A stretch of 64,000 bases of DNA from Actinomycetes bacterium (lineage in GTDB: Bacteria > Actinomycetota > Acidimicrobiia > Acidimicrobiales > Ilumatobacteraceae), in NCBI GenBank assembly GCA_025358125.1, contig JANYKS010000020.1:44577-108576 (forward strand), written 5' to 3'. The position numbers were made by a program, and so were the translations under genes. The notes beneath the pieces are model-generated. The model ran no database searches and was not told the origin of the DNA. It saw nothing but the letters and a program-made list of their open reading frames with translations. Positions 1 through 8,809 of this stretch are shown in pieces. Positions within the stretch are counted from its first letter, which is position 1, and every line of letters begins with the position of its first letter.

Positions 1-2
1 CA

Positions 3-1142
3 GTAGAACAGACCGATGTAGTGGTCGTCGGGGCAGGGATCATCGGTTCCAGCTGCGCATTCCATCTCGTGTCGCGAGGGCTGCGGGTGACTGTCGTGGA
101 AGCGTTCGGCGGCCCGGCTGAAGGGAGTTCCGGGAAGTCGTTCGGGTCGATCCGCGGCCAGTGGGCGGACCCGCTGAACATCGAATTGTCGTGGCAGAGC
201 ATCTGCGCGTATCGCGACTTCGAGAGCCGTTACGGCTTCGACGTCGGCTATCGGCCGTCGGGCTATTTGTTCTTGGTGCACGAGAGCGATTGGCCTGCGC
301 ATCTGGAGACCGTCGAACTCCAGCGACGCCACGGGGTCCCGGTCGAAGTGCTGTCGACAGCCGCAGCGCAGACGATCACACCGTTCGAGCCGAACGGCAT
401 CGGTGGCGCGACCTGGGGGACTGCTGATGGAGCCGTCGATCCGCATTCCGTGACGGTCGCCTATCTGTCGATGGCGCGCGCGCTGGGCGCCTGTGTCCGA
501 TTCGGGCGGCCGGTCACGGCGATCGAATCGTGTGGGGCACGGTGGCGGCTGGCAGCCGGAGCCGACGAGATCGAGACGACGTTCGTCGTCAATGCCGCCG
601 GCGGATGGTCGGGCGAGGTCGCTGCGCTTGCCGGACTGAGCGTGCCGGTGGTGCACTCGCGCCGAAGCATCTACTCGAGCGCCGCCGGAGCCGTTGCCGC
701 GGCCCTGCCGATGACCCTGGACACGGAGACTCGCGCGTACCTCCGCAGCGAGGGTTCGCGGGTCTTGTTCGGGATGGCCAAGCCGGTCGAGGTCGACGGA
801 TACGACACCAACGTCGACTGGGATTGGATGGAGTTCGTCGTCGAAACGATGTCACAGCGGTTCCCTTGGCTGGCCTCTCTGCCGCTGGATCAGAAGGCGT
901 GCTGGGCCGGCACCTACGACCTGTCACCCGACCACGCTGCGATCATCGGCGCCGATCCCGCAGCGCCGAAGTGGATCAACGCCTGCGGGTTTTCCGGACA
1001 CGGCGTCATGCAGGCGCCTGAAGCCGGGCGACTCGTGGCCGAGGAGATCGTCGACGGTGCCGCCCACAGCCATGACATCGCGACGCTCCGCTTGGAACGT
1101 TTCGCGAACCCGAATCACATGAACACGGCGCTAGTGTTCTGA
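3..1142 (+). CDS. FAD-dependent oxidoreductase, DAO family (5' end outside window)
   Basis: Flavoprotein amine/amino-acid oxidase or dehydrogenase of the D-amino-acid oxidase (DAO) fold, acting on a C-N bond in the cytoplasm. The reading frame is open to the left edge and reads VEQTDVVVVGAGIIGSSCAF, so only a few N-terminal residues are missing. The Rossmann FAD motif GAGIIGS is followed by VVEAFGGPAEGSS. The C-terminal FAD-contact motif GFSGHGVMQAPEAGR is intact. A GTG at 21 is possible but would start inside the first beta strand. It lies 52 bases before the acyl-CoA dehydrogenase gene in the same direction, so it probably opens or belongs to the catabolic operon. The substrate is unknown; sarcosine/glycine-oxidase-like enzymes are the nearest general match. 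Confidence 0.85.
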   Translation, partial: VEQTDVVVVGAGIIGSSCAFHLVSRGLRVTVVEAFGGPAEGSSGKSFGSIRGQWADPLNIELSWQSICAYRDFESRYGFDVGYRPSGYLFLVHESDWPAHLETVELQRRHGVPVEVLSTAAAQTITPFEPNGIGGATWGTADGAVDPHSVTVAYLSMARALGACVRFGRPVTAIESCGARWRLAAGADEIETTFVVNAAGGWSGEVAALAGLSVPVVHSRRSIYSSAAGAVAAALPMTLDTETRAYLRSEGSRVLFGMAKPVEVDGYDTNVDWDWMEFVVETMSQRFPWLASLPLDQKACWAGTYDLSPDHAAIIGADPAAPKWINACGFSGHGVMQAPEAGRLVAEEIVDGAAHSHDIATLRLERFANPNHMNTALVF

Positions 1143-1194
1143 TGTCCACCGCCCCGGCCGCGCACCCGCCAGCCCGTCGCGATGAGGCGATCTG

Positions 1195-2343
1195 ATGTAT
1201 CCAACTCTGCGAACCAGTCCCACCCGTGCACAGTGGATCGATGCGACAGCATCGACACTCGGTGATTTCGGTGATACGAACCGCAAGGCGCTCGACTCGG
1301 CTAACCGTGCCGGGGAGTTTCCCCGCGATCTGTACGCCGAGATGGGCAGACTCGGGTATCTCGGACCTCTGGTTCCGAAGGAGTTCGGTGGTCTCGGCGG
1401 CGGGGTAGCCGAGTATGTGGTCATCAGTGAAGAGGTCGGTCGCCACGGTCTCGTCTCCGGCCAGATCGCGGCCCAGGGTCAGCGGTGGCTGCTCGATTGG
1501 GGCACCGATGACCAACAGGCGCAATGGTTGCGTCCGATCGCGACCGGTGCAGCGGTGTTCTCCGAGTCGATCAGCGAACGCAACGCCGGGTCGTCGTTCA
1601 AGGCGATGCAGTCGACCGCCGAGCGTACGGGTTCGGACTGGCTGCTGACTGGCAGCAAGACGCACGTCAATCTCGGTGCGGACTGCGACGTCACCCTGTT
1701 CTACGCGATGGCGCCAGAGGGTTTGACGAGCTTCCTCGTCGACATGACGCTGCCGGGCATCAGCACACGTGTCACCGACCCGATCGGGCTGCGCCTGATC
1801 CGAACGGCTGACGTCGACTTCGATCAGGTTCTCGTCTCGGACGAGGCTCGGCTCGGCCCCCCGGGCGGCGGGATGCAGACGTTTCTCTCGACGTTCAACA
1901 TCAGCCGGCTCGGCAATGCGTCGGAGTTGATCGGCCTCGGCCGGCGGGCGCTCGAGCTCGGGCTGCGCTATGCCGGCGAGCGTCAGGTCGGGGCCAACAT
2001 GGTCACCGATTTCCAGGGGATCCAGTGGCTGGTCGCCGATGCGTGGTGCGACCTGCAGGCAGCGTCCCTCGCCAGAGATGACGCCGCGATCGTCCACGAA
2101 TCCGGCGTGGACATCGCGCTGCACACCTCGGTCGCGAAGAAGCTGTCGATCACCGCCGCCGAGCACGCCAGTGACGCTGCGTACAGCCTCGTCGGCGGCC
2201 ACGGCCTGTACTTCGACGAGCCGTACGCCGACATTCTCAATGACATCAAGGTCCTCAAAGTGGCCGGCGGATCGGCGGAGATCCTTCGCAACTACATCGC
2301 TCGACGCATCCTCAAGGATGCCGGCCACGAGGGTTTGTCATGA
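1195..2343 (+). CDS. Acyl-CoA dehydrogenase family protein lacking the usual catalytic Glu
   Basis: Flavoenzyme of the acyl-CoA dehydrogenase fold, 382 aa and near the usual length. Visible family signatures are the N-terminal helical domain, the middle-domain segment FSESISERNAGSS, and the C-terminal stretch LVGGHGLYFDEPY followed by KVAGGSAEILRN. Aligned to medium-chain enzymes, the catalytic Glu of the YEGT motif is Gly358 here. The alternative Glu used by isovaleryl-CoA dehydrogenase (in DLER) aligns with Ser in NISRLG. It may use another base, form a heteromer, or catalyse a different FAD reaction. The gene overlaps the next start by four bases (ATGA), which implies translational coupling with the acyl-CoA ligase. 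Confidence 0.88.
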   Translation: MYPTLRTSPTRAQWIDATASTLGDFGDTNRKALDSANRAGEFPRDLYAEMGRLGYLGPLVPKEFGGLGGGVAEYVVISEEVGRHGLVSGQIAAQGQRWLLDWGTDDQQAQWLRPIATGAAVFSESISERNAGSSFKAMQSTAERTGSDWLLTGSKTHVNLGADCDVTLFYAMAPEGLTSFLVDMTLPGISTRVTDPIGLRLIRTADVDFDQVLVSDEARLGPPGGGMQTFLSTFNISRLGNASELIGLGRRALELGLRYAGERQVGANMVTDFQGIQWLVADAWCDLQAASLARDDAAIVHESGVDIALHTSVAKKLSITAAEHASDAAYSLVGGHGLYFDEPYADILNDIKVLKVAGGSAEILRNYIARRILKDAGHEGLS

Positions 2344-3764
2344 CCACGCCGGAGTCAACGCTTGCGCGAGTGCTTGTCGAACGTGCATCGCAACGTCCGC
2401 AATTGCGGCTCGGCACCGTGGACAATCAGCTGGCATTGCCGGACGCTTTGGGCCTTGCCGCCGGACGCGCCCGTGCCATGCTTGGCGGCGGCCTGAAACC
2501 CGGGCAAACCGTGGCGCTGGTCGCCGACACGTCGACGGACTATCTGGTCACGTGGATGGCCTGCCTACTCGCCGGCGTTCCGGTCGCGCTGGTCAATCCG
2601 ACGTACCCGGCGGAACTCCTCGAACGGATGCTGCGCCCTCTCGGCCCGGCGCTCGTGGTCGACCAGCAGGCCGTCAAGGCGTTGTCGTCCGCAGGATCCT
2701 CAACGCTCGAGGGTCTGCCCGGCCTGGATGCCGGAAGATTCGACGTCGCGTCGTTCATGCACACGTCGGGCACGACCGGGCCGCCGAAGTTCTGTGCGCA
2801 GACCAACGAGTACTTCCTCCGACTCGCCCGCGCGATGGGTGACGCGCTCGAACTGGGGCCCGCCGACCGTGTCCTCGCGCCACTGCCGATGTTCCACGTC
2901 AACCCGATGGGCTACGGCATGATCGGGGCGCTCGTCGCAGGCGCCGACGCACTGACCGTCGACAAGTTCTCGGCGAGCCGCTTCTGGCCAGTGGTCATCG
3001 ACGAGGGCGTGACCGTTCTCGTCCTCCACGCACCGCCAGTCGAGATCCTGAAGCGGGCAACGACGGTCGAGGCCGCATCCGGGCACCGGGTGCGAACGAT
3101 GTTCTACGCCGATGGTCAGTTCATGGACCAATTCGGCATCCCCGCCGCGGTCTCCGGCTACGGCTCGACCGAGGCGGCGGGAGTCACGCACCTCAAACGC
3201 TGGCGGGCAACCGACGACATCCCGGCCGACGCCAGCCGCCACGGTGGCCCGAGCCGAGACGACGTCGAATGGCGACTCGACGACGACAACATGATCCTCG
3301 TCCGCGAGTCCGCACCGGGCACGCTGTTCGACGGCTACGCGATCGAGAACGGGCTCGATCCGGGACGCGACGCGGACGGCTGGTTCGAAACCGGCGATAT
3401 CGGCCGCACCGACGCGGACGGCAACCTCGTCTTCGTCGAGCGCGCCGCCGAGTCGATCCGCGTGAAAGGGGAGTTCGTCCCCATTCCATTCGTCGAGGGT
3501 GAACTGTCGCGCATCGCCGGGATCGACGACCTGGCCATCTGGAAACGCAAGAGTGAGCTCGTCGACGACGAAGTGGTCCTCTACGCCGTCGCCGACCCGA
3601 TTCCGTTGACGGAGATCAGCGTTGCAATCGCTGTCCTTCCGGCGTTCATGCGTCCCGTCGCCGTTGCCCAGATCCGCCGCATGCCGCGCGACGCAGCCGC
3701 CGGTAAAGTGCAGCGCCGGCTCCTCACCGAACAGGAGGTCGTCGCATGGACGGATCTGCGATGA
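2340..3764 (+). CDS. AMP-forming acyl-CoA synthetase (class I adenylate-forming ligase)
   Basis: ATP-dependent ligase that adenylates a carboxylic acid and transfers it to CoA. The protein is 474 aa, a little shorter than most of the family. The phosphate-binding loop is HTSGTTGPPK. The adenine-binding A5 motif is GYGSTEA and the hinge region is GWFETGDIGRTDADGNLVFVERAAE. The C-terminal catalytic Lys lies in AAGKVQRRLL. General resemblance is to crotonobetaine/carnitine-CoA ligases (CaiC). It sits between an acyl-CoA dehydrogenase-like gene and a DUF6282 gene with overlaps on both sides, so it should activate the acid intermediate of this pathway. Confidence 0.9.
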   Translation: MTTPESTLARVLVERASQRPQLRLGTVDNQLALPDALGLAAGRARAMLGGGLKPGQTVALVADTSTDYLVTWMACLLAGVPVALVNPTYPAELLERMLRPLGPALVVDQQAVKALSSAGSSTLEGLPGLDAGRFDVASFMHTSGTTGPPKFCAQTNEYFLRLARAMGDALELGPADRVLAPLPMFHVNPMGYGMIGALVAGADALTVDKFSASRFWPVVIDEGVTVLVLHAPPVEILKRATTVEAASGHRVRTMFYADGQFMDQFGIPAAVSGYGSTEAAGVTHLKRWRATDDIPADASRHGGPSRDDVEWRLDDDNMILVRESAPGTLFDGYAIENGLDPGRDADGWFETGDIGRTDADGNLVFVERAAESIRVKGEFVPIPFVEGELSRIAGIDDLAIWKRKSELVDDEVVLYAVADPIPLTEISVAIAVLPAFMRPVAVAQIRRMPRDAAAGKVQRRLLTEQEVVAWTDLR

Positions 3765-4591
3765 CCCTGCCCGACTGGGCGTTCGACATGGTCGATCTCC
3801 ACGCCCACGCATCGCCGAGCTTGCTACCCCGCCACGGCGACGACCGGTCGACGGTCGCGGCCGAGCGCGCCCAGGGCTTCCGGACGGTCGTGCTGAAGGC
3901 GCACGAGGGCAGCACGGTCGAGCGCGCGGCGATCGCCGGTGACGACGTGTACGGCGGTGTCGTGCTCAACAGTGCCGTCGGTGGTGCCAGCCCGGACGCG
4001 GTGGAGGTCGCCGCGAGACTGGGTGGCCGGATGGTCTGGATGCCGACCGTTTCTGCTCGCACGCACAAGGCGGGCGCCACCTCACCGGAGCTGTCGGTTC
4101 ATCGGGGTTTCGAGCTGCGGCCGGTCGACGTCGTCGACGACGCCAAGTTGCGGCCCGAGTGGTTCGATGTCATCGACGCGGTTGCGGCGCATGATCTCGT
4201 TCTCGCCAGTGGGCACCTCAGCGCTGCTGAGACGGTCGTCCTGTTCACCGAGGCCCGTCGCCGAGGTGTGCAGCGGCTGATGGTCAACCATCCGAAGATG
4301 CCGTTCCTCGGTTGGTCCGACGAAGCCTCAGATGCCCTCGCCGAACTCGGGGCGTATCTGGAACTCGGCATCCTTCCCGATCTGCTCAGCCCGCCCGAGT
4401 CGTCGAGCCTCACACTGCTCGACACGTACCCGACGTCGCTGCTGGTGTTCGGCGCCGACCTGGGGCATGCCCATCACCCCACTCCGGCCGCCGGCATCGC
4501 CCCGTGGATGCGGGCACTGGAGAAGCGGGCGGGAGCCCGGACCGCCGAGAGGATCGTCAAGATCACGAGCCGGGACCTGTTGTTGCCGTGA
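3746..4591 (+). CDS. DUF6282 family protein, putative metal-dependent hydrolase
   Basis: 281-aa protein with an amidohydrolase-like beginning: DMVDLHAHASPS supplies a DxHxH-type metal motif, and later segments LASGHLSAAE and MVNHPKMPFLGW supply further histidines. This matches DUF6282, whose biochemical activity I do not know. The start at 3746 is chosen because a strong Shine-Dalgarno AGGAGG (3733-3738) lies seven bases upstream; an internal ATG at 3761 is the alternative. It overlaps the ligase gene by 19 bases and ends in a GTGA overlap with the next gene. Context suggests hydrolysis or decarboxylation of a pathway intermediate, which is inference. Confidence 0.8.
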   Translation: MDGSAMTLPDWAFDMVDLHAHASPSLLPRHGDDRSTVAAERAQGFRTVVLKAHEGSTVERAAIAGDDVYGGVVLNSAVGGASPDAVEVAARLGGRMVWMPTVSARTHKAGATSPELSVHRGFELRPVDVVDDAKLRPEWFDVIDAVAAHDLVLASGHLSAAETVVLFTEARRRGVQRLMVNHPKMPFLGWSDEASDALAELGAYLELGILPDLLSPPESSSLTLLDTYPTSLLVFGADLGHAHHPTPAAGIAPWMRALEKRAGARTAERIVKITSRDLLLP

Positions 4592-5676
4592 GCGTCGTTG
4601 CACTTCTGCCGGGTGACGGCATCGGATCCGAGATCCTCGATGGACCCGTCTCGTACCTGCGCCAACTCGAACGCCGTGGCGCACCGGTGACCATCGCCGG
4701 ACCGTTCTCGTATGGCACGAGCGGATGGCTCGAAACGGGCTCGATCCTGCCCGCCGAGACCATCGAAGCGTGCCGCACCGCCGACGTCATCCTCTCCGGC
4801 GCGGTCGGCACACATCCGGGCGTGACATCCGAGCAGTGCCCAAACCCCGAAGCCGCGCTCATCGAACTCCGCCACATCTTCGACCTCCGCATCAGCGTCC
4901 GAACCGTGTGGATCCCCGACGGACCCGACGTGATCGTCGTGCGCAACATCACGGGCGGCGCGTACGCCGGCCCCGAACTTCGTCGAGAGAGCGACGGCAC
5001 CACGGCGGCCGAGGACCGAATGGTGCTCGAACCGGATCGGGTTCGCGAGGTCTTGCGCATCGCCGCCGACTACGCCGCGCAACGTCCAGATCGGCGCACC
5101 ATCAGCGTCGACAAGGCCAGCGTCTTCGCGACCTCCCGGTTGTGGCGCAAGATCGCAGCAGAAGTCCTCATTCCGGCGGGTATCCCGTTCGACAATGTGA
5201 ATGTCGACCGAGCCGCGTACGAGCTCGTCAAGTACGAACAGCTCCCCGGAGTCGTCGTGACCGAGGGGATCTTCGGCGACATCTTGTCCGACGTGCTCTG
5301 CGCTCGCGCCGGCTCGCCCGCGTTGTGCGGATCGGCGGCCATCAACCCGGATCGGAAGTTCGGGCACGGCGCCACCGCGCTGTTCGAACCGGCACACGGA
5401 TCATCACCACACCGCACCGGTAGCCGGCGGTCCAATCCGATCGGAGCATGGCTCGCTCTCGCCGACCTTCTCCAATGGTGCCCCGACCTCGCACCCCTCG
5501 GCCTCGGCCACGCCGTGCGCTCGGCCGTCGAACGTGCCGTCGACAACGGACCGCCGACGTATGACCTCGCCCCACCTGGCACGGAGAAGCTCTCCGGCAT
5601 GGACGAATTCAACGAACGCGTCCTCGACGCCCTCGACACCCCTCTTGCCAGAGAAATCAAGGAGACCATCCAATGA
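4588..5676 (+). CDS. Isocitrate/isopropylmalate/tartrate dehydrogenase family protein
   Basis: NAD(P)-dependent beta-decarboxylating dehydrogenase fold, 362 aa, the usual size. Signatures: LLPGDGIGSEIL at the N-terminus, DKASVFATSRLWRKI (catalytic Lys region), FGDILSD (divalent-metal Asp) and FEPAHGSSPHRTG (nucleotide-binding His loop). The longer open frame to 4312 is out-of-frame DUF6282 sequence; the GTG at 4588 overlaps the upstream stop (GTGA). The end overlaps the next ATG. No leucine-biosynthesis genes are nearby, so it probably oxidises a malate-, tartrate- or homoisocitrate-like 2-hydroxyacid in this catabolic operon rather than acting as LeuB. Confidence 0.88.
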   Translation: MSVVALLPGDGIGSEILDGPVSYLRQLERRGAPVTIAGPFSYGTSGWLETGSILPAETIEACRTADVILSGAVGTHPGVTSEQCPNPEAALIELRHIFDLRISVRTVWIPDGPDVIVVRNITGGAYAGPELRRESDGTTAAEDRMVLEPDRVREVLRIAADYAAQRPDRRTISVDKASVFATSRLWRKIAAEVLIPAGIPFDNVNVDRAAYELVKYEQLPGVVVTEGIFGDILSDVLCARAGSPALCGSAAINPDRKFGHGATALFEPAHGSSPHRTGSRRSNPIGAWLALADLLQWCPDLAPLGLGHAVRSAVERAVDNGPPTYDLAPPGTEKLSGMDEFNERVLDALDTPLAREIKETIQ

Positions 5677-7301
5677 ATGCATTCGCAGGACGCAGCTCAC
5701 TCTTCCCGATCGGGCCGACGACACCCTTCGCCTTCGCGAGCGGATCACCCGAACGACAACGGATCGCGGTCGCCCTCGAAGAAATTCGGTCGGCGAACTT
5801 CGACGTCGCCAACATCATCGACGGGCAAGAGGTGCGCACCGGCCGGACAGCACCGATCGTCACTCCCCACGATCACGCCCGCCAACTCGGCCAGGTCCAT
5901 CACGCCGGTGCCACAGAAGCTGCCAGCGCGATCGAGGCAGCCACTCGCGCCTCGGCCTGGTGGAGCCGCACCCCATGGGAAGAACGCGCTGCACCGTTCC
6001 TGCGCGCCGCCGACATGCTCCAGTACGGTCCGTGGCGCGAGCGGCTCAACGCCGCCACGATGCTCGAACTGTCCAAAACGACATATCAGGCCGACATCGA
6101 CGCCGGATGCGAAACGTTCGACTTCATCCGCGCCAACGTCGAGAACATGGTCCGCATGTACGACGTCCAGCCGGGGTCGTCGCCCGGCATGTGGAACCGG
6201 GTCGAGTACCGGCCACTCGAGGGCTTCGTTTTTGCGGTGACACCCTTCAACTTCACATGCATGAACAACCTCGCATTCGGTCCAGCACTTCTCGGCAACA
6301 CCGTTGTCTGGAAACCGGCAGAGAGCGCCTCGCTCGTCGCCCACCTCGCACTCCAACTGCTGCGCGAAGCCGGCCTGCCGGACGGTGTCGTCAACATCGT
6401 CTACGGCGACGGCGCCGAGATCGGCGACGTCGCACTCGCTCACCGTGATCTCGCCGCGGTCCATTTCACCGGCTCCACCGCCACGTTCCAGCACATCTGG
6501 AAGACGATTGGCGGCAACATCGCGAACTATCGCAACTATCCGCGCCTCGTCGGGGAGACCGGCGGCAAAGACTTCATCCTCGCCCACCCCAGTGCCGACC
6601 TCGAGCCGCTCGCCGTCGCATGCATCCGCGGCGCCTACGAGTATCAGGGACAGAAGTGCTCTGCCGCGTCGCGCCTCTACGCACCACGGAGCCTGTGGCC
6701 AAAGCTTCGCGAACGGCTGATCGAACTCACCGAATCGATCGTCGTCGGCGACCCGACCGAGGCAGAAACATACGTCGGCGCCGTCATCAACGCCCGCCAA
6801 CACGCCAAGCACGCCGCCGCTCTTGCTCGGGCACGTAGCGAGAACCTCGTCGTCGTCGGCGGAAACACCGACGACTCCGTCGGCTGGTTCGTCGACCCGA
6901 CAATCTTGGAAGTCAGCGATCCCAGGTCATCGTTCATCACCGAAGAATTGTTCGCCCCGGTCCTCTCCACATTCGTCTACGAAGACGCCGACTGGGACAA
7001 GACACTCGGCGTGGTGGACTCCTCGACGGCGTACGGGCTGACCGGGGCCGTGTTCGCCCAGGACCGCACCGCGGTCGAGCAGGCCAACGACGTCCTTCGC
7101 TACGCAGCCGGCAACTTCTACGTCAACGACAAACCAACCGGATCCGTCGTCGGCCAGCAACCGTTCGGCGGTGCCCGGGCCTCAGGCACCAACGACAAGG
7201 CCGGCACGATGTGGAACATGATCCGCTTCGCCAGCCCCCGCGCGATCAAAGAGAACCATCTTGCGGTCACCGAATTTGGCTATCCGCACCTCGAACCGTG
7301 A
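5673..7301 (+). CDS. pruA: L-glutamate gamma-semialdehyde (P5C) dehydrogenase
   Basis: Aldehyde dehydrogenase of the ALDH4 type, which oxidises L-glutamate gamma-semialdehyde to glutamate with NAD. It is 542 aa, as for the stand-alone P5C dehydrogenase class. Motifs: GFVFAVTPFNFTCMNN (cofactor and substrate entry), HFTGSTATF, the general base Glu295 in GETGGKD, and the nucleophile Cys329 in GQKCSAASR. The C-terminal PFGGARASGTNDK segment is present. It is coupled by ATGA to the upstream dehydrogenase. No proline dehydrogenase is in the window, so the semialdehyde could come from another route, or the enzyme may act on a homologous semialdehyde made by this operon. Confidence 0.88.
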   Translation: MNAFAGRSSLFPIGPTTPFAFASGSPERQRIAVALEEIRSANFDVANIIDGQEVRTGRTAPIVTPHDHARQLGQVHHAGATEAASAIEAATRASAWWSRTPWEERAAPFLRAADMLQYGPWRERLNAATMLELSKTTYQADIDAGCETFDFIRANVENMVRMYDVQPGSSPGMWNRVEYRPLEGFVFAVTPFNFTCMNNLAFGPALLGNTVVWKPAESASLVAHLALQLLREAGLPDGVVNIVYGDGAEIGDVALAHRDLAAVHFTGSTATFQHIWKTIGGNIANYRNYPRLVGETGGKDFILAHPSADLEPLAVACIRGAYEYQGQKCSAASRLYAPRSLWPKLRERLIELTESIVVGDPTEAETYVGAVINARQHAKHAAALARARSENLVVVGGNTDDSVGWFVDPTILEVSDPRSSFITEELFAPVLSTFVYEDADWDKTLGVVDSSTAYGLTGAVFAQDRTAVEQANDVLRYAAGNFYVNDKPTGSVVGQQPFGGARASGTNDKAGTMWNMIRFASPRAIKENHLAVTEFGYPHLEP

Positions 7302-7345
7302 CACCGATCCGCAGGACGCCGCCTCTCATCATCAAGGAGAAATCA

Positions 7346-8185
7346 ATGCCTATCAGCGTTTGCATCGCGGGGACAACGGGATGGACGGGCAGCGTGGTCG
7401 CCCGCCATCTGCTCGCTTCCGAAGAGTTCGAGGTCGTTGGCGCCATTGCTCGCCGCAGCGCCGGGAGAGATCTCGGAGAGGTGCTGGGGGTGGCAGCGAA
7501 CGGCGTCACCATCCGCCACAGCCTGGAGGACGTGTTGGCAGACGGATCCGATGTCGATGTCCTCGTCGACTACACCGATCCGATCTCGGTCAAGCCGAGA
7601 ACCCTCGAGGCGCTGGCCAAGGGAATCAGAGTGGTCATCGGCACATCCGGGTTGACTGCGGCGGACTACGCGGAGATCGAGCACGAGGCGTCCGCCAACG
7701 ATCTCGGAGTCATCGCTGCCGGCAACTTCTCGATCACCGCAGCCCTCGCCAAACACTTTTCGCTGCTCGCCGCCCGCCATCTGCCGTCCTGGGAGATCAT
7801 CGACTACGCCAGTGCTGCGAAAACAGATGCGCCGAGCGGCACCACCCGAGAACTCGCCGAAAGCATGGGCGACGTCGCCCAATCGGCGCTCGGGGTGGCG
7901 CTCGACAAAACGCACGGACCGAGAGAAGCGCGTGGTGCCACCATTGGTGGAACACAGGTTCACTCCGTTCGCCTTCCCGGTTTCATCATCGCTTTCGAGA
8001 CACTCTTCGGGTTGCCGGACGAACGGTTGACGATTCGTCACGACGCCGGTTCGGGCGCCGAGCCCTATGCCGTCGGAACGCTCCTGGCCGCCAGGATGGT
8101 CATGGAGACCACAGGTCTCATCCGAGGCCTGGATCGATTGCTGTTCGGCGACGCTCCCGCCGCACCGACGACGGGCGCGTCTTGA
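7346..8185 (+). CDS. DapB-like NAD(P)-dependent reductase without the catalytic His pair
   Basis: 279 aa, resembling 4-hydroxy-tetrahydrodipicolinate reductase: Rossmann motif GTTGWTGSVVARHL, IGTSGLTAADYAEIE, GVIAAGNFSI and the PSGT loop in KTDAPSGTTREL. In true DapB the loop is EIIEAHHRHK. Here it is EIIDYASAAK, so both histidines are replaced while the Lys (Lys159) remains. That argues against lysine biosynthesis and for a related imine or amino-acid reductase/dehydrogenase, such as the 2,4-diaminopentanoate type. The start is set by the Shine-Dalgarno AAGGAG at 7334-7339; the longer frame to 7211 overlaps pruA in another frame. It lies 44 bases after pruA. Confidence 0.8.
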   Translation: MPISVCIAGTTGWTGSVVARHLLASEEFEVVGAIARRSAGRDLGEVLGVAANGVTIRHSLEDVLADGSDVDVLVDYTDPISVKPRTLEALAKGIRVVIGTSGLTAADYAEIEHEASANDLGVIAAGNFSITAALAKHFSLLAARHLPSWEIIDYASAAKTDAPSGTTRELAESMGDVAQSALGVALDKTHGPREARGATIGGTQVHSVRLPGFIIAFETLFGLPDERLTIRHDAGSGAEPYAVGTLLAARMVMETTGLIRGLDRLLFGDAPAAPTTGAS

Positions 8186-8232
8186 CCACGCCGTCCCCTG
8201 TCCGATTTGGACACTGACCGAGAGGAAACGAA

Positions 8233-8688
8233 ATGTCTCAAGGCCGCAGCGAACCGTTCCAAACCCTGCACCACTTGTGCATAGTGGTTCGCGACATCGA
8301 ATCATCGCGCCGCAACTACGAGGCGCTGGGCATCGGCCCCTGGCGCGACTACCCACCATTGGACAGTTACACCCACCTCAACGTGGCGAACCGCGACGCG
8401 TTCATGCAGCTGCGGTACATGATGTGCGACCTCGAGAACGTGCAGCTCCAGCTGTGCCAGCCGCCGGAACTGGACTGCGCACAGCGTCGCTTCCTCGACG
8501 AGCACGGCGAGGGCGTCTTCCACATCAGCTTCGAAACCGACCTCGAGGCGGCGGAACAGATCACCGCCGATCGAGGCATCGGCATCCTGGTGAGCGGCCG
8601 CCGAGACGACGGCAGCGGTTTCACCTACTTCGACACCCAGGCATCGACGGGGGTCACGATCGCCGGACGCAGAACCACGAACCCCTGA
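8233..8688 (+). CDS. VOC family (glyoxalase fold) protein
   Basis: 151-aa single-domain vicinal-oxygen-chelate protein. Beta-alpha-beta-beta-beta repeats are visible: FQTLHHLCIVVRDIESSRRNYEALGIGP in the first half and GEGVFHISFETDLEAAEQI in the second. Candidate metal ligands are His in LHHLCIVV and His in VFHISFE. This layout resembles methylmalonyl-CoA epimerase-like or glyoxalase-like proteins. The Shine-Dalgarno is GAGAGGAAAC before the ATG. It is the last gene of the left-end operon, 47 bases after the DapB-like gene, and may isomerise or cleave a pathway intermediate. A 120-base gap then separates it from an unrelated VOC gene. Confidence 0.8.
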   Translation: MSQGRSEPFQTLHHLCIVVRDIESSRRNYEALGIGPWRDYPPLDSYTHLNVANRDAFMQLRYMMCDLENVQLQLCQPPELDCAQRRFLDEHGEGVFHISFETDLEAAEQITADRGIGILVSGRRDDGSGFTYFDTQASTGVTIAGRRTTNP

Positions 8689-8809
8689 ACCTCTGAACCA
8701 AAATTGGCGGGCCGACACAGCAAGTGGAGCTGAGGCTCGAGACGATTCCTGGAGCAGGGTTGGTTCGGCTGACCTACGCTCTTCGTGTCGACAATGGAGA
8801 GGAACAGTC

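Noticed and set aside
1006..2328. 440-codon open frame on the minus strand across the acyl-CoA dehydrogenase gene
   Set aside because: It is Arg/Asp/Val-rich antisense sequence with no family motifs, opposite a clear enzyme gene. Long antisense frames are normal in high-GC DNA.
4312..4587. N-terminal extension of the isopropylmalate-type dehydrogenase
   Set aside because: The extra 92 codons overlap the DUF6282 gene in another phase and do not look like protein; the GTG at 4588 gives the normal family start and a GTGA overlap.
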